Assembly (NCBI GenBank): GCA_013820975.1
Contig: JACDHQ010000157.1
Location: 1-5,788 of the forward strand
Length of the DNA stretch: 5,788 nt
Direction of reading: 5' to 3'
Origin: Gemmatimonadaceae bacterium
Lineage (GTDB): Bacteria; Gemmatimonadota; Gemmatimonadetes; Gemmatimonadales; Gemmatimonadaceae
Under the pieces are notes generated by a model. It did no database searches. It had not been told where the DNA came from and saw only the letters and a list, made by a program, of their open reading frames with translations. This document shows positions 1 to 5,788 of this stretch, piece after piece. The position numbers were made by a program, and so were the translations under genes. Numbering within the stretch: position 1 is the first letter of the stretch; each line of letters starts with the position of its first letter.

Positions 1-24
1 CCTCCGGTCGCACACCGCTGTAGG

Positions 25-399
25 TCAGCCCGTCCGTCCAGCTCCGAACTCCACGCGGACGTACCTTCGATTCACCGATGGTTCGGCACGCACCCACGCA
101 CGCATGAATCGAACGTACGCGTCGTGGGCCGCTGGCGCGTCGAGGTCACTCGCGACGCGCATCACCTTCAGCGGAGTACCGTCGTCGGCGACTGTGTCGT
201 CCCATTCGATGGACGCGTCGCTCGCCAATGAACGCATCGCGAGGCTCTGTGCACGTTCGACCGCAGCGGGGTCCGGGTTGATCCTGCTCGCCAGGTCCTG
301 TTCCGTCGACTCACGGATTTCGCTGCTCGCATCCCCTACGTGTTCCATCAACGAAGGATACTGGCTCACGAGCTGCGGTGCGGTGCGGTCTCGGCTCAT
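25..399 (-). CDS. Unrecognised 124-aa protein (possibly a fragment)
   Basis: I do not recognise this protein. The frame runs from an ATG at 399 to a TGA at 27-25. It is rich in Asp and Glu in its middle part and not arginine-rich, unlike the other frames here, which is the main reason to think it codes. The first ~55 residues look helical. Next comes a probable beta section around residues 64-85 containing DDGTPLKVMRV, then a helix with AHDAYVRFMRAW, then RRYVRVEF near the end. No signal peptide or membrane segment is visible. No clear Shine-Dalgarno precedes the ATG, and the frame stays open upstream, so the true start is uncertain. It may be the 3' end of a longer gene whose front was lost, because the adjacent DNA (400-544) carries an unrelated amidase piece in another frame. 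Confidence 0.4.
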   Translation of the reverse strand: MSRDRTAPQLVSQYPSLMEHVGDASSEIRESTEQDLASRINPDPAAVERAQSLAMRSLASDASIEWDDTVADDGTPLKVMRVASDLDAPAAHDAYVRFMRAWVRAEPSVNRRYVRVEFGAGRTG

Positions 400-424
400 G
401 CCGGCTCGAGAGATGCTCAGAGTT

Positions 425-544
425 GACCGCGAAGGGGATGCCGTGCAGCGGGGAGCGGTCGTGGCCAGCGGGGAGCTCGGCGTCGGCGCGCTCGGCGGTG
501 CGCAGGTCCAGTCGATAGTTGGTTTCGAGATCCGTCCAGAACTC
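425..544 (-). pseudogene. Amidase-signature family N-terminal fragment
   Basis: About 40 codons in one minus-strand frame resemble the section of amidase-signature enzymes (GatA/AtzF/amidase family) just before the catalytic core. Residues TAERADAELPAGHDR are followed by SPLHGIPFAV. In active family members PLHGIP(F/I)AVKD carries the catalytic lysine. Here the two residues after PFAV are Asn-Ser, so the lysine is absent. The Gly/Ser-rich motif with the cis-Ser and nucleophilic Ser does not follow in any frame. After about position 425 the amidase resemblance stops, and a different ORF starts at 399. The frame itself is open from 724 (TTG) to 311, but the part upstream of ~544 is arginine-rich and unlike amidases. 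I read this as a short relic of an amidase gene. Its shortness limits confidence. Confidence 0.4.
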
Positions 545-729
545 CGCGGCCGTGCCCTCCGGTGGATACTCGCGAACCATGCGCAGCGACGTAGAACGCG
601 CGGAGCGACGAGTCTTGTGAACCGGCGTCGTCTTGCCGCTCCCGGGTCGCACAGGGGCCAGTGAGCCGACATGGAGCAGTCGGCTGCTTTCCAATCGTCC
701 AACCAACGCTCCAAGGGCACTCAATGCGC

Positions 730-1293
730 CTACGAACCAATCGCGCGATCGCTGCGCTCGAACGCCGGCGTCAACCGGAGGATGAAGACGCCGACGATGA
801 GCAACAGGGCCCCCGTGATCAAGAACGATGCCCCGTATCCGAGTAAGCCGATCGCCGCGCCTATCAAGAAGGGCGTGACGAGCTGGGCGCCGCGGTTAAC
901 CGTGAGGCGGAGCGCGAGCGCCGTCGCTCGCTCGTGCGGCTCCACGTGGCTGGCGATGGTCACGATCGACAGCGGCATCCCGACACCCGTACCGATCCCG
1001 GCGAGCAGTGACAGGAAAGCGAGTGCTACGAACGAGGTGGTGAAGCCGATGGCTCCGACGCCGAGTCCGACGAGGACGACCATGACCACTAGCGCGCGCG
1101 CACGGCCACCGAGCAGGCGGATGATGCGAGGCATCATCGGTCGCACCGCGACCGCCGCGAGAGCGCGCAGGCTGAGCAAGATGCCGATGGATGTCGCCGA
1201 GAAGGCGTTCTCCAGGAGGTAGATGGGCATGAACGCCTGACGGACGGCGATGGCCGTGAGGACTCCGCAGCTCCCGAGCACCGCAAGCCAGTC
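730..1293 (-). pseudogene. MFS transporter, C-terminal half only
   Basis: This encodes about 187 residues of a major facilitator superfamily permease, ending at a TAG (732-730). Around six hydrophobic helices can be traced, matching the second six-helix bundle of a normally ~400-residue, 12-helix carrier. It opens with DWLAVLGSCGVL and RQAFMPIYLLENAFS (helix 7). Next come a basic inter-helix loop, PRIIRLLGGRARALVV, and glycine-rich helices around GIGTGVGMPLSIV. A cytoplasmic-type EPHERATALALR segment leads into the last two helices. The N-terminal half is missing. The frame stays open upstream to an ATG at 1431, but those ~46 residues are arginine-rich and are the antisense of a GGT fragment. 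A few residues before 1293 may continue in another frame (DAPRNA). An ATG at 1230 could still be used, but six helices alone should not transport. The substrate cannot be inferred. Confidence 0.68.
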
Positions 1294-1328
1294 GCATTGC
1301 GAGGAGCATCGGGAGCACGTGTCCGCTC

Positions 1329-1501
1329 GACGACGTCGAGCGAGGCGTTGCGTCCGAAGTCGTCTCGGACTTGCGGCGGCGCGGACACGACGTCCGCGTG
1401 TCCGGATCGACCTTCGGCGGGCGCAGCTCATCGAGCGCGTGGAGGGTGGCTACGTGGCTGCGAGCGAGCCTCGCACCGATGGTCAGGCGGTGGGGTTCTG
1501 A
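1329..1501 (+). pseudogene. Gamma-glutamyltransferase C-terminal fragment, frameshifted
   Basis: This is the only plus-strand coding relic. It reads as the last 57 residues of a gamma-glutamyltranspeptidase (Ntn-hydrolase that cleaves or transfers gamma-glutamyl groups, normally ~500-580 residues). In the first frame (from 1329) one finds ERGVASEVVSDLRRRGHDV and then STFGG. From 1421 the next frame continues with AQLIER, then GGYVAASEPRTDGQAVGF and a TGA at 1499-1501. Joined, this matches the familiar GGT tail pattern: a 'LRxRGHxV' helix, a FGxAQ stretch, and a 'G(A)SxPRxDGxAxGF/Y' C-terminus. The frames join if one base is missing near 1419-1421, in the run GCGGGCG. The catalytic Thr and most of the enzyme are absent. 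Upstream it abuts the truncated MFS fragment. It is almost certainly non-functional unless the join is an assembly artefact. Confidence 0.55.
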
Positions 1502-1630
1502 TCTGACGGATGTCAGTCGGGTTGGCATGGAGCTGTGTGTACGGTGACAGCACTTCGGAGCACGGTTGGGGACCGGGCGCAGCGCGCGAGCCCTTACGCT
1601 AATTCATCTTCACGTGCCGCCCCGCAAGAC
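1502..1630. other. Spacer between convergent 3' ends; weak hairpins only
   Basis: This lies between the GGT relic's stop (plus strand) and the stop of the epimerase-like gene (minus strand). Two inverted repeats are visible. One is a perfect 5-bp stem, CTGAC-GGAT-GTCAG, at 1503-1516, directly after the GGT stop. The other is a GC-rich, imperfect stem at 1575-1593 (GGGC pairing with GCCC). Neither is followed by a T-run on the relevant strand, so neither is a convincing intrinsic terminator. No small ORF or promoter stands out. Confidence 0.35.
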
Positions 1631-2728
1631 TCAGGCGGCCACCGGAGCGAAGAACCCTTCCGGCATCTCGACCCCTAAGCCAGGCGCCGCCGGCACCACG
1701 AGACGTCCCCCCTGAAACGACAGCTCGCGCACGCCAGGAACTGCCACGCTCGACACTCCGACACCCAGCTCGCTGTCGTGCGCGAAGACGTCACTCGATG
1801 CGACGAGGTGGAGATTGGCGCTGACGCCTAGCGCCGTCTCGTACGGACTCACGGCGGTGCAGCGAATGCCCGCTGCTTCGGCGATGGCGACCACCTTGCG
1901 AGCCACGTGAAGCCCACCGAGCTTGATCAGCTTGATCACAAAGACGTCCGCTGCCCCACGACGGGCAATGTCGAACGCGTCTTGGAGGCTGAAGAGGCTT
2001 TCGTCGACGGCGATGGGGACCAGGCCGGAAGCGCGCAGTTGCACGAGACCCTCGATGTCGTGCGCGGCGAGCGGCTGCTCGAAGTACTCGAGTCGCGCCT
2101 CCGCGACCTCCCGGGCGAAGCGGCGTGCTTGGGCTACCGAGTAACCGCCGTTGGCGTCGGCACGAATCCGCACGTCGAAGCCGTGCTCTTCGCGGATGGC
2201 ATGCACGAGCCTGACGTCACGGTCGACGTCGGCGCCAACCTTCATCTTTACGGTGCGGTGGCCCGCCGCGCGAAGTTCCGCCACGCGTTGGAGCGCCACC
2301 TCGATCGGTTCGATGCCGAGCGCACCAGCAACCGACACCTGCGTCGCCACGGCACCGCCGAGAAGGACGTGCGCGGGAAGGCCGGCGCGCTTCCCCTGCA
2401 GATCGAATAGGGCGGAGACGAGCGCCGCCTTCGTGGCGCCATGGTGCGGCAGCGCACGGCGCAGCGCCTGCTGCGCCCCCTCCATGTCCAGGGCGTCGCG
2501 ACCGAGCAACGCGGGCGCGAACACCTCCGCCGCGACGCGCTGCATCTCGGGCGCGCGCTCGCCGCTGAAGTGTGGGAGCGGAGAGCCCTCTCCATACCCA
2601 ACAGTGCCATCCTCAGTTGCGACCGCGACGAACAAGTGGTCGCGCTCCACCGCGTTCGATCCGTAGGACGTCATGAGGGTGGTATTCGACAGCCGCACGC
2701 TGCGCGCCCATACCGCCTCGATCTTCAT
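1631..2728 (-). CDS. Enolase-superfamily enzyme, MLE subgroup (dipeptide epimerase-like)
   Basis: This 365-aa cytoplasmic enzyme has the usual family length. The N-terminal alpha+beta capping domain includes GYGEGSPLPHFSGE (~44-57), like dipeptide epimerases and OSBS/NSAR proteins. The (beta/alpha)7-beta barrel carries the full MLE-subgroup catalytic set: KMK at 161-163, metal ligands D191 (RADANGG), E217 (YFEQP) and D242 (VDES), and K266 (IKLIKLGG). The spacing is what is known for muconate cycloisomerase. Known reactions of the subgroup start with proton abstraction beside a carboxylate, using Mg2+: epimerisation, racemisation or cycloisomerisation. Where dipeptide epimerases show a DxD substrate motif there is D318-S-E320, so specificity is open. 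The ATG at 2728 is chosen because it overlaps the upstream racemase stop (ATGA), and the open frame beyond it is an arginine-rich antisense. It is the last gene of the cluster. Family is certain, substrate is not. Confidence 0.9.
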   Translation of the reverse strand: MKIEAVWARSVRLSNTTLMTSYGSNAVERDHLFVAVATEDGTVGYGEGSPLPHFSGERAPEMQRVAAEVFAPALLGRDALDMEGAQQALRRALPHHGATKAALVSALFDLQGKRAGLPAHVLLGGAVATQVSVAGALGIEPIEVALQRVAELRAAGHRTVKMKVGADVDRDVRLVHAIREEHGFDVRIRADANGGYSVAQARRFAREVAEARLEYFEQPLAAHDIEGLVQLRASGLVPIAVDESLFSLQDAFDIARRGAADVFVIKLIKLGGLHVARKVVAIAEAAGIRCTAVSPYETALGVSANLHLVASSDVFAHDSELGVGVSSVAVPGVRELSFQGGRLVVPAAPGLGVEMPEGFFAPVAA

Positions 2729-3426
2729 CGCGCAGCGGCTTGCTGCTTCGCCGGCACGGGGTAGGTGACGGGACTGTGGGTGAGACCGGAGCCAACGAGC
2801 ATCTCGGCTGCGCGCAGTGATAGGCGTACGCCGTCGATCACCGGTACGCCGAGTCGCGGCGCGACGTCGTCGGCGATCAGCGACATACTCGCGCAGAGGA
2901 ACACGAGCAGTTCGGCGCCGTCGTCTTTCACACAGCGTCGGCAAAGGGCCACCAGCGACTCGAGCGTAGCGGGATCGCGCTCACGGATCTTTTCGACAGC
3001 GACGTCAAGCGGCCGGATCGAAGCGACGTTCTGCGCGAGCCCTGCCTTGTGGACCTGCTCCCGCGCCATGGGAACCGTCTCCTGCAAGGGCGTGATCACG
3101 CTGAAGCGGTGCGCGAGCATGCGCGCGGTGAGGAGGGAAGTCTCACCCGGTGCGATCACGGGGATGCGAACGAGCTCGCGGGCGGCTTCCACGCCTGGAT
3201 CCCCCATGCAGCCGGTGATGACGGCATCGAAGCCACGATTCTCGGCCTCCACCGTACGCTCGATCACCCAGTGGGCGAGTACGAGTTCTTCGCCCCGCGA
3301 TTCGATGCTGGAGGGACGCACGAAGCTGCCTTCGAAGTCGGCGAGGTTGTCGAGCTCGACGCCGAGGCTGGCGTGGGAGCGGAGGTAGTCCAGTCGTTCT
3401 TGGTTACCGAGGAAGCACAGACGCAT
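2725..3426 (-). CDS. Asp/Glu/hydantoin racemase-family protein
   Basis: This 233-aa cytoplasmic protein belongs to the Asp/Glu racemase superfamily (cofactor-independent, two-cysteine racemases and relatives such as hydantoin racemase, maleate isomerase and arylmalonate decarboxylase). The first half contains ITGCMGDPGVEAARE with Cys73. The GDPG-x-EAARE pattern is typical of hydantoin racemase-like members. PVIAPGE and RFSVITP follow. The second half repeats the fold, with Cys178 in FLCASMS where relatives usually have GC(A/T)GM, then GVPVIDGV. Both catalytic-type cysteines are present, so a two-base racemase or epimerase mechanism is possible. AGGAG lies 6 nt before the ATG, the best ribosome site in the window. 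The gene follows the DppC-type gene after 33 nt, and its TGA overlaps the next ATG. The substrate is unknown; an amino acid, hydantoin or other 2-substituted acid delivered by the transporter is likely. Confidence 0.85.
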   Translation of the reverse strand: MRLCFLGNQERLDYLRSHASLGVELDNLADFEGSFVRPSSIESRGEELVLAHWVIERTVEAENRGFDAVITGCMGDPGVEAARELVRIPVIAPGETSLLTARMLAHRFSVITPLQETVPMAREQVHKAGLAQNVASIRPLDVAVEKIRERDPATLESLVALCRRCVKDDGAELLVFLCASMSLIADDVAPRLGVPVIDGVRLSLRAAEMLVGSGLTHSPVTYPVPAKQQAAAR

Positions 3427-3432
3427 GGGAAT

Positions 3433-3437
3433 CTCCT
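3433..3437 (-). promoter_or_regulatory. Strong Shine-Dalgarno of the racemase gene
   Basis: AGGAG on the minus strand sits six bases before the ATG at 3426. It fixes that start. It also suggests the racemase is translated independently, whereas the downstream epimerase-like gene lacks an SD and relies on the ATGA overlap. Confidence 0.7.
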
Positions 3438-3459
3438 AGGTGAGGCGTGAAACCGTGGC

Positions 3460-4329
3460 TCACGTGGGCTCGGTGGCATCGCGCAGCGCGTCACCGATTG
3501 CGTTGAAGGCCAGCACAGCGAGAAAGATGACGGCGCCGGGATAGACAGTCAGCATCGGCACTTGCCAGATGTAGCCTCGTGCGTCGCTCAGCATGTTGCC
3601 CCATGAAGGCGTTGGCGGGCGCACGCCGAGCCCGAGGTAGCTGAGGGCGGATTCGGTGAGGATCGCGTACGCAACCCCGAGCGTTGCAGCCACGATGATC
3701 GACGGCATTGATTGGGGCAGGATGTGCCGGAAGAGAATGCCGAGCGGACGCACGCCCAAGGCGGTCGCCGACTCTACGTACTGCATTTCCCGATTCACGG
3801 TCACCTCACCACGCACGATGCGGGCGACGGGCATCCAGTTGGTGAGCGCAATGACGATCACGAGATTGAAGAGCGTGGAACCGAAGAGTGCAAGTGCGGT
3901 GAGCAAGAAGAAGAACAGCGGCACGCTGAGCATGCCGTCGATGACGCGGCTGATGATCGAGTCGACATAGCCACCGAAGAAGCCGGCGAGCGCGCCGAGC
4001 ACACTGCCCAGGATGATTGCCGCGAACATGCTCGACAAGCCGACCGCGAGGGAGATGCGGCCGCCATACATGAGCCTGCTCAGAACGTCACGACCGTTTT
4101 CGTCGGTCCCGAGCCAGTGATTGACGGACGGAGGCGCCAGGGTGTTGAAGAGATCGATCCTGGAGGGGTCGTAGGGTGCCAACGTCGGCGCGAACGCGCT
4201 CGATAGGCCGATAACCACCAACACCACTAGCGCACCAACGCCCGTGCCACTCCGGGAGAAGCGACGCACCGACCGCCGCCAGGGCGACTCGACCGGTTTT
4301 TCACGATGATCGTCAGCGATACGTGACAC
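3460..4329 (-). CDS. Peptide/nickel-type ABC transporter permease, DppC/OppC family
   Basis: This 289-aa inner-membrane permease has full family length and pairs with the DppB-type subunit to form the channel. A basic cytoplasmic N-terminus (WRRSVRRFSRS) precedes the first membrane helix (~31-49). Then comes the OppC N-terminal signature LGTDENGRDVLSRL at 73-86. Five more helices follow, roughly 93-118, 128-148, 151-168, 209-231 and 262-281. The ABC-permease EAA loop that contacts the ATPase is at ~185-206 (YVESATALG to HILPQ). A typical SYLGLGVRPPTPSWG segment lies at 230-244. The GTG start at 4329 lies inside the upstream permease gene (17-nt overlap), with only a weak GGAT-like SD, which points to translational coupling. 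A GTG at codon 21 is a less likely start. Peptide-class transport is clear, but the exact substrate is not. The symbol is left blank because Dpp, Opp, Gsi and Nik members look alike. Confidence 0.93.
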   Translation of the reverse strand: MSRIADDHREKPVESPWRRSVRRFSRSGTGVGALVVLVVIGLSSAFAPTLAPYDPSRIDLFNTLAPPSVNHWLGTDENGRDVLSRLMYGGRISLAVGLSSMFAAIILGSVLGALAGFFGGYVDSIISRVIDGMLSVPLFFFLLTALALFGSTLFNLVIVIALTNWMPVARIVRGEVTVNREMQYVESATALGVRPLGILFRHILPQSMPSIIVAATLGVAYAILTESALSYLGLGVRPPTPSWGNMLSDARGYIWQVPMLTVYPGAVIFLAVLAFNAIGDALRDATEPT

Positions 4330-5260
4330 GAGGATCCAATCGGGCGTACAGCAAATCGACGACTAAGTTCGAAATCACCACGATGATCGACACCAGCAGC
4401 GTGATGCCCATGATCGTTGGATAATCCTGCCTGAAGGCGGCGGCAATCGCGAGGCGGCCCATGCCGGGCCAGGAGAAGACACTCTCCGTCACGGCGGCGC
4501 CGCCCACGAGCCGTGGGATGAGAATGCCGACGAGCGTGAGCACGGGGATCATCGCCGTCCTGAAGGCGTGCCTCGTGACAACGTTCCGCTCGTGCACGCC
4601 CTTGGCGCGAGCCGTCCGCACGTAGTCCTGCTTGAGCACGCCGAGCATTGCGGAGCGTGTGTACCGCAATAGCTGCGCCAGGTTCACGGTCGCGAGGGTG
4701 ATGGTCGGGAGGAGCAGGTGGGCCATGAGGTCGGGGAACGAGCCTTCATTCCCGGGCGTGTACATGCCCCCCGCCGGAAGCCACGAGAGCAGCACGGAGA
4801 ACAGGATGATGAGCATCAGGCCGTACCAAAAGACGGGGAGCGACAACCCCATGAAGCTCAGCGACGTGATGAGCTGGTCGAACCAGCTACCGCGCTTGAC
4901 AGCAGCCAGGATTCCCAGCGGGATCGCGAGGAGGAGGCTGAGCGCGAGCGCGCTCCCCGACAAGATCAACGTGGCCGGGAGCGCGCTACTGATGAGTTCG
5001 GCGACGGGCCGACCGACGCCAAGGCTGAATCCAAGGTTGCCGCGCACGAGCTGGCCGAGCCAGCGGACGTACTGCTCGGGCACGGGGCGATCGAGGCCGT
5101 ACACGGTGCGCAACCGCGCGGTGTCGGCCGGACTCATGTTCGGATCGAGCAGGATACTGGGACCGCCGGGGGCGGAGTTGATGAGGGCGAAGGTGACCAT
5201 CGTTACCACGAGGACGAGCAGCAACGACTCGACCAAGCGGCGAACTACGTAACTCGTCAC
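4313..5260 (-). CDS. Peptide/nickel-type ABC transporter permease, DppB/OppB family
   Basis: This 315-aa inner-membrane permease has standard family length. It starts with the classic YVVRRLVESLLLVLVV first helix. Next comes the long extracytoplasmic segment with APGGP and YGLDRPVPEQYVRWL (~54-68), then GNLGFSL. Five further helices lie at about 97-121, 132-160, 178-200, 236-255 and 283-306. The EAA loop is at ~212-240 (DYVRTARAKG onward, ending near MIPV), and a VTESVFSWPGMGRL motif follows at 257-270, all typical of DppB/OppB. The start is a GTG at 5260 (family-like from the first residues), 16 nt after the solute-binding protein's stop, with a G-run upstream as a weak SD. Its 3' end overlaps the DppC-type gene by 17 nt. 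The ATPase subunits it needs are not in the window. No damage is visible. Confidence 0.94.
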   Translation of the reverse strand: MTSYVVRRLVESLLLVLVVTMVTFALINSAPGGPSILLDPNMSPADTARLRTVYGLDRPVPEQYVRWLGQLVRGNLGFSLGVGRPVAELISSALPATLILSGSALALSLLLAIPLGILAAVKRGSWFDQLITSLSFMGLSLPVFWYGLMLIILFSVLLSWLPAGGMYTPGNEGSFPDLMAHLLLPTITLATVNLAQLLRYTRSAMLGVLKQDYVRTARAKGVHERNVVTRHAFRTAMIPVLTLVGILIPRLVGGAAVTESVFSWPGMGRLAIAAAFRQDYPTIMGITLLVSIIVVISNLVVDLLYARLDPRVTYR

Positions 5261-5276
5261 CTTCGCCCCCGGGCGC

Positions 5277-5788
5277 TCAGCGCTTCTCGATCAGGTGTGC
5301 CCACGCGAGCGCATCGCGGAAGCCGGCCTGCGGGAAGTGCGCGACGGACTGGCTCAACGCCTGGATCTCGTCCGGGTAGACCGTGAATACGTTGGGCTGT
5401 TCTTCGTGGATGATTTCCTGGATGCGGTGGTAGGCAGCCTGGCGCGCGTCACGATCGCCAGCCGTCGCGCCGACACTGAAGAGCTCGTCGACTTCGGCGT
5501 TCCGGAATACCCAAGAGTTCACGGCCGATTCGGACAGGTAATAATTCGCGACGCCGTCGGGATCGGGCGGTGTGATGAGGTAGTTCGGGTTGAGTTCGTA
5601 GTCCGGCGGATCGGTACGGATACGGCTCACGATGGGGCCGTAGTCGGAAGTCTCGGTGGAGGTCTCGACGCCGATGTCGGCCCAGTACTGCTGCGCAACG
5701 AGTGCGGTGCGAGCGCGGGTGGGGTTGCCGGGGTCGTAGAGGAGCGTGAAGCTCAGGCGCTCGCCATCTTTGGCGCGGACGCCATCGG
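5277..5788 (-). CDS. ABC transporter solute-binding protein, family 5 (partial, C-terminal third)
   Basis: The 5' end lies beyond the right edge; 169 C-terminal residues of a normally ~500-550-residue protein are visible. It would sit outside the membrane and hand peptide-like ligands to the DppB/DppC-type channel. The visible part begins DGVRAKDGERLSFTLLYDPG, the usual 'GxRxKDGxxLxFTLxY' element of SBP_bac_5 proteins, followed by NPTRARTALVAQQYWADIGV. Then come a PPDPDG stretch, the FRNAEVDELF segment, an R-x4-Y-x2-IQEIIHEEQP helix and a final VYPDEIQALS region, all in family order. The signal peptide and most ligand-contacting residues are out of view. The stop at 5277 precedes the permease GTG by 16 nt, so it is the first visible cistron of the cluster. 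Family 5 proteins bind oligopeptides, dipeptides, nickel or other small solutes; the context favours peptides. Confidence 0.9.
   Translation of the reverse strand, partial: DGVRAKDGERLSFTLLYDPGNPTRARTALVAQQYWADIGVETSTETSDYGPIVSRIRTDPPDYELNPNYLITPPDPDGVANYYLSESAVNSWVFRNAEVDELFSVGATAGDRDARQAAYHRIQEIIHEEQPNVFTVYPDEIQALSQSVAHFPQAGFRDALAWAHLIEKR

Noticed and set aside
600..660. GSGKTT in a minus-strand frame, resembling a nucleotide-binding P-loop
   Set aside because: The first glycine of the Walker A pattern is missing, and the surrounding frame is arginine/serine-rich with no Walker B or ATPase features.
104..664. Long open plus-strand frame opposite the left-hand relics
   Set aside because: It is the antisense of the acidic ORF and the amidase piece, has no recognisable domain, and its composition is that of a high-GC shadow frame.
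1503..1516. CTGAC/GTCAG hairpin right after the GGT stop as a terminator
   Set aside because: Only 5 bp of stem and no following T-run; it could equally be chance.
1575..1593. GC-rich imperfect hairpin as terminator of the minus-strand operon
   Set aside because: The stem is interrupted by a mismatch and no T-run follows on the minus strand.
1920..1938. Perfect 9-nt tandem repeat (AGCTTGATC twice) with two TGATCA palindromes
   Set aside because: It encodes the catalytic IKLIKL stretch of the barrel, where the family motif itself forces similar codons; no regulatory role is needed.
2729..2944. N-terminal extension of the enolase-superfamily reading frame by 72 residues
   Set aside because: The extension is arginine-rich, lies entirely inside the racemase gene in another frame, and has no family similarity. 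The ATG at 2728 gives the right family start and an ATGA overlap.
4718..5386. Long open plus-strand frame opposite the DppB-type gene
   Set aside because: It is antisense to a clear permease gene; the His/Arg/Glu-rich translation is typical of the reverse complement of a hydrophobic high-GC gene.

Overview
The window holds a high-GC bacterial chromosomal segment in two parts. Positions 1631-5788 carry a clean, tightly packed minus-strand gene cluster. Positions 1-1501 look like eroded DNA in which only pieces of genes can be recognised. All five cluster genes end in TGA, two of them start with GTG, and third codon positions are mostly G or C. This fits many high-GC soil or marine phyla, and nothing in the window fixes the lineage.

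In transcription order (right to left), the cluster begins with the C-terminal third of a family 5 (peptide/nickel type) solute-binding protein that runs off the right edge. Next come a DppB-type permease, a DppC-type permease, an Asp/Glu/hydantoin racemase-family protein, and an enolase-superfamily enzyme of the muconate-lactonizing (MLE) subgroup that resembles dipeptide epimerases. Gaps are 16 nt, a 17-nt overlap, 33 nt and a 4-nt ATGA overlap, so one mRNA with translational coupling is likely. The transporter ATPases are not between or after these genes.

The likely theme is uptake of a peptide or acylated amino acid followed by inversion at a carbon next to a carboxylate. Murein-type or other D-residue-containing peptides are a reasonable guess, but the sequence does not establish the substrate.

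The left part contains the C-terminal half of an MFS transporter (minus strand). It sits head-to-head with the last ~57 residues of a gamma-glutamyltransferase (plus strand) that carries a 1-nt frameshift. Beyond the MFS piece are a short amidase-signature fragment without its catalytic lysine and an unrecognised 124-codon ORF. The divergent MFS and GGT pieces have both lost their 5' ends at almost the same point, near 1294-1328, which looks like one deletion across a divergent promoter. An assembly join could give the same picture. GGT and amidase both cleave amide bonds, so the debris may once have belonged to the same scavenging pathway as the intact cluster.

No tRNA, rRNA, CRISPR array, insertion sequence or convincing terminator was seen.
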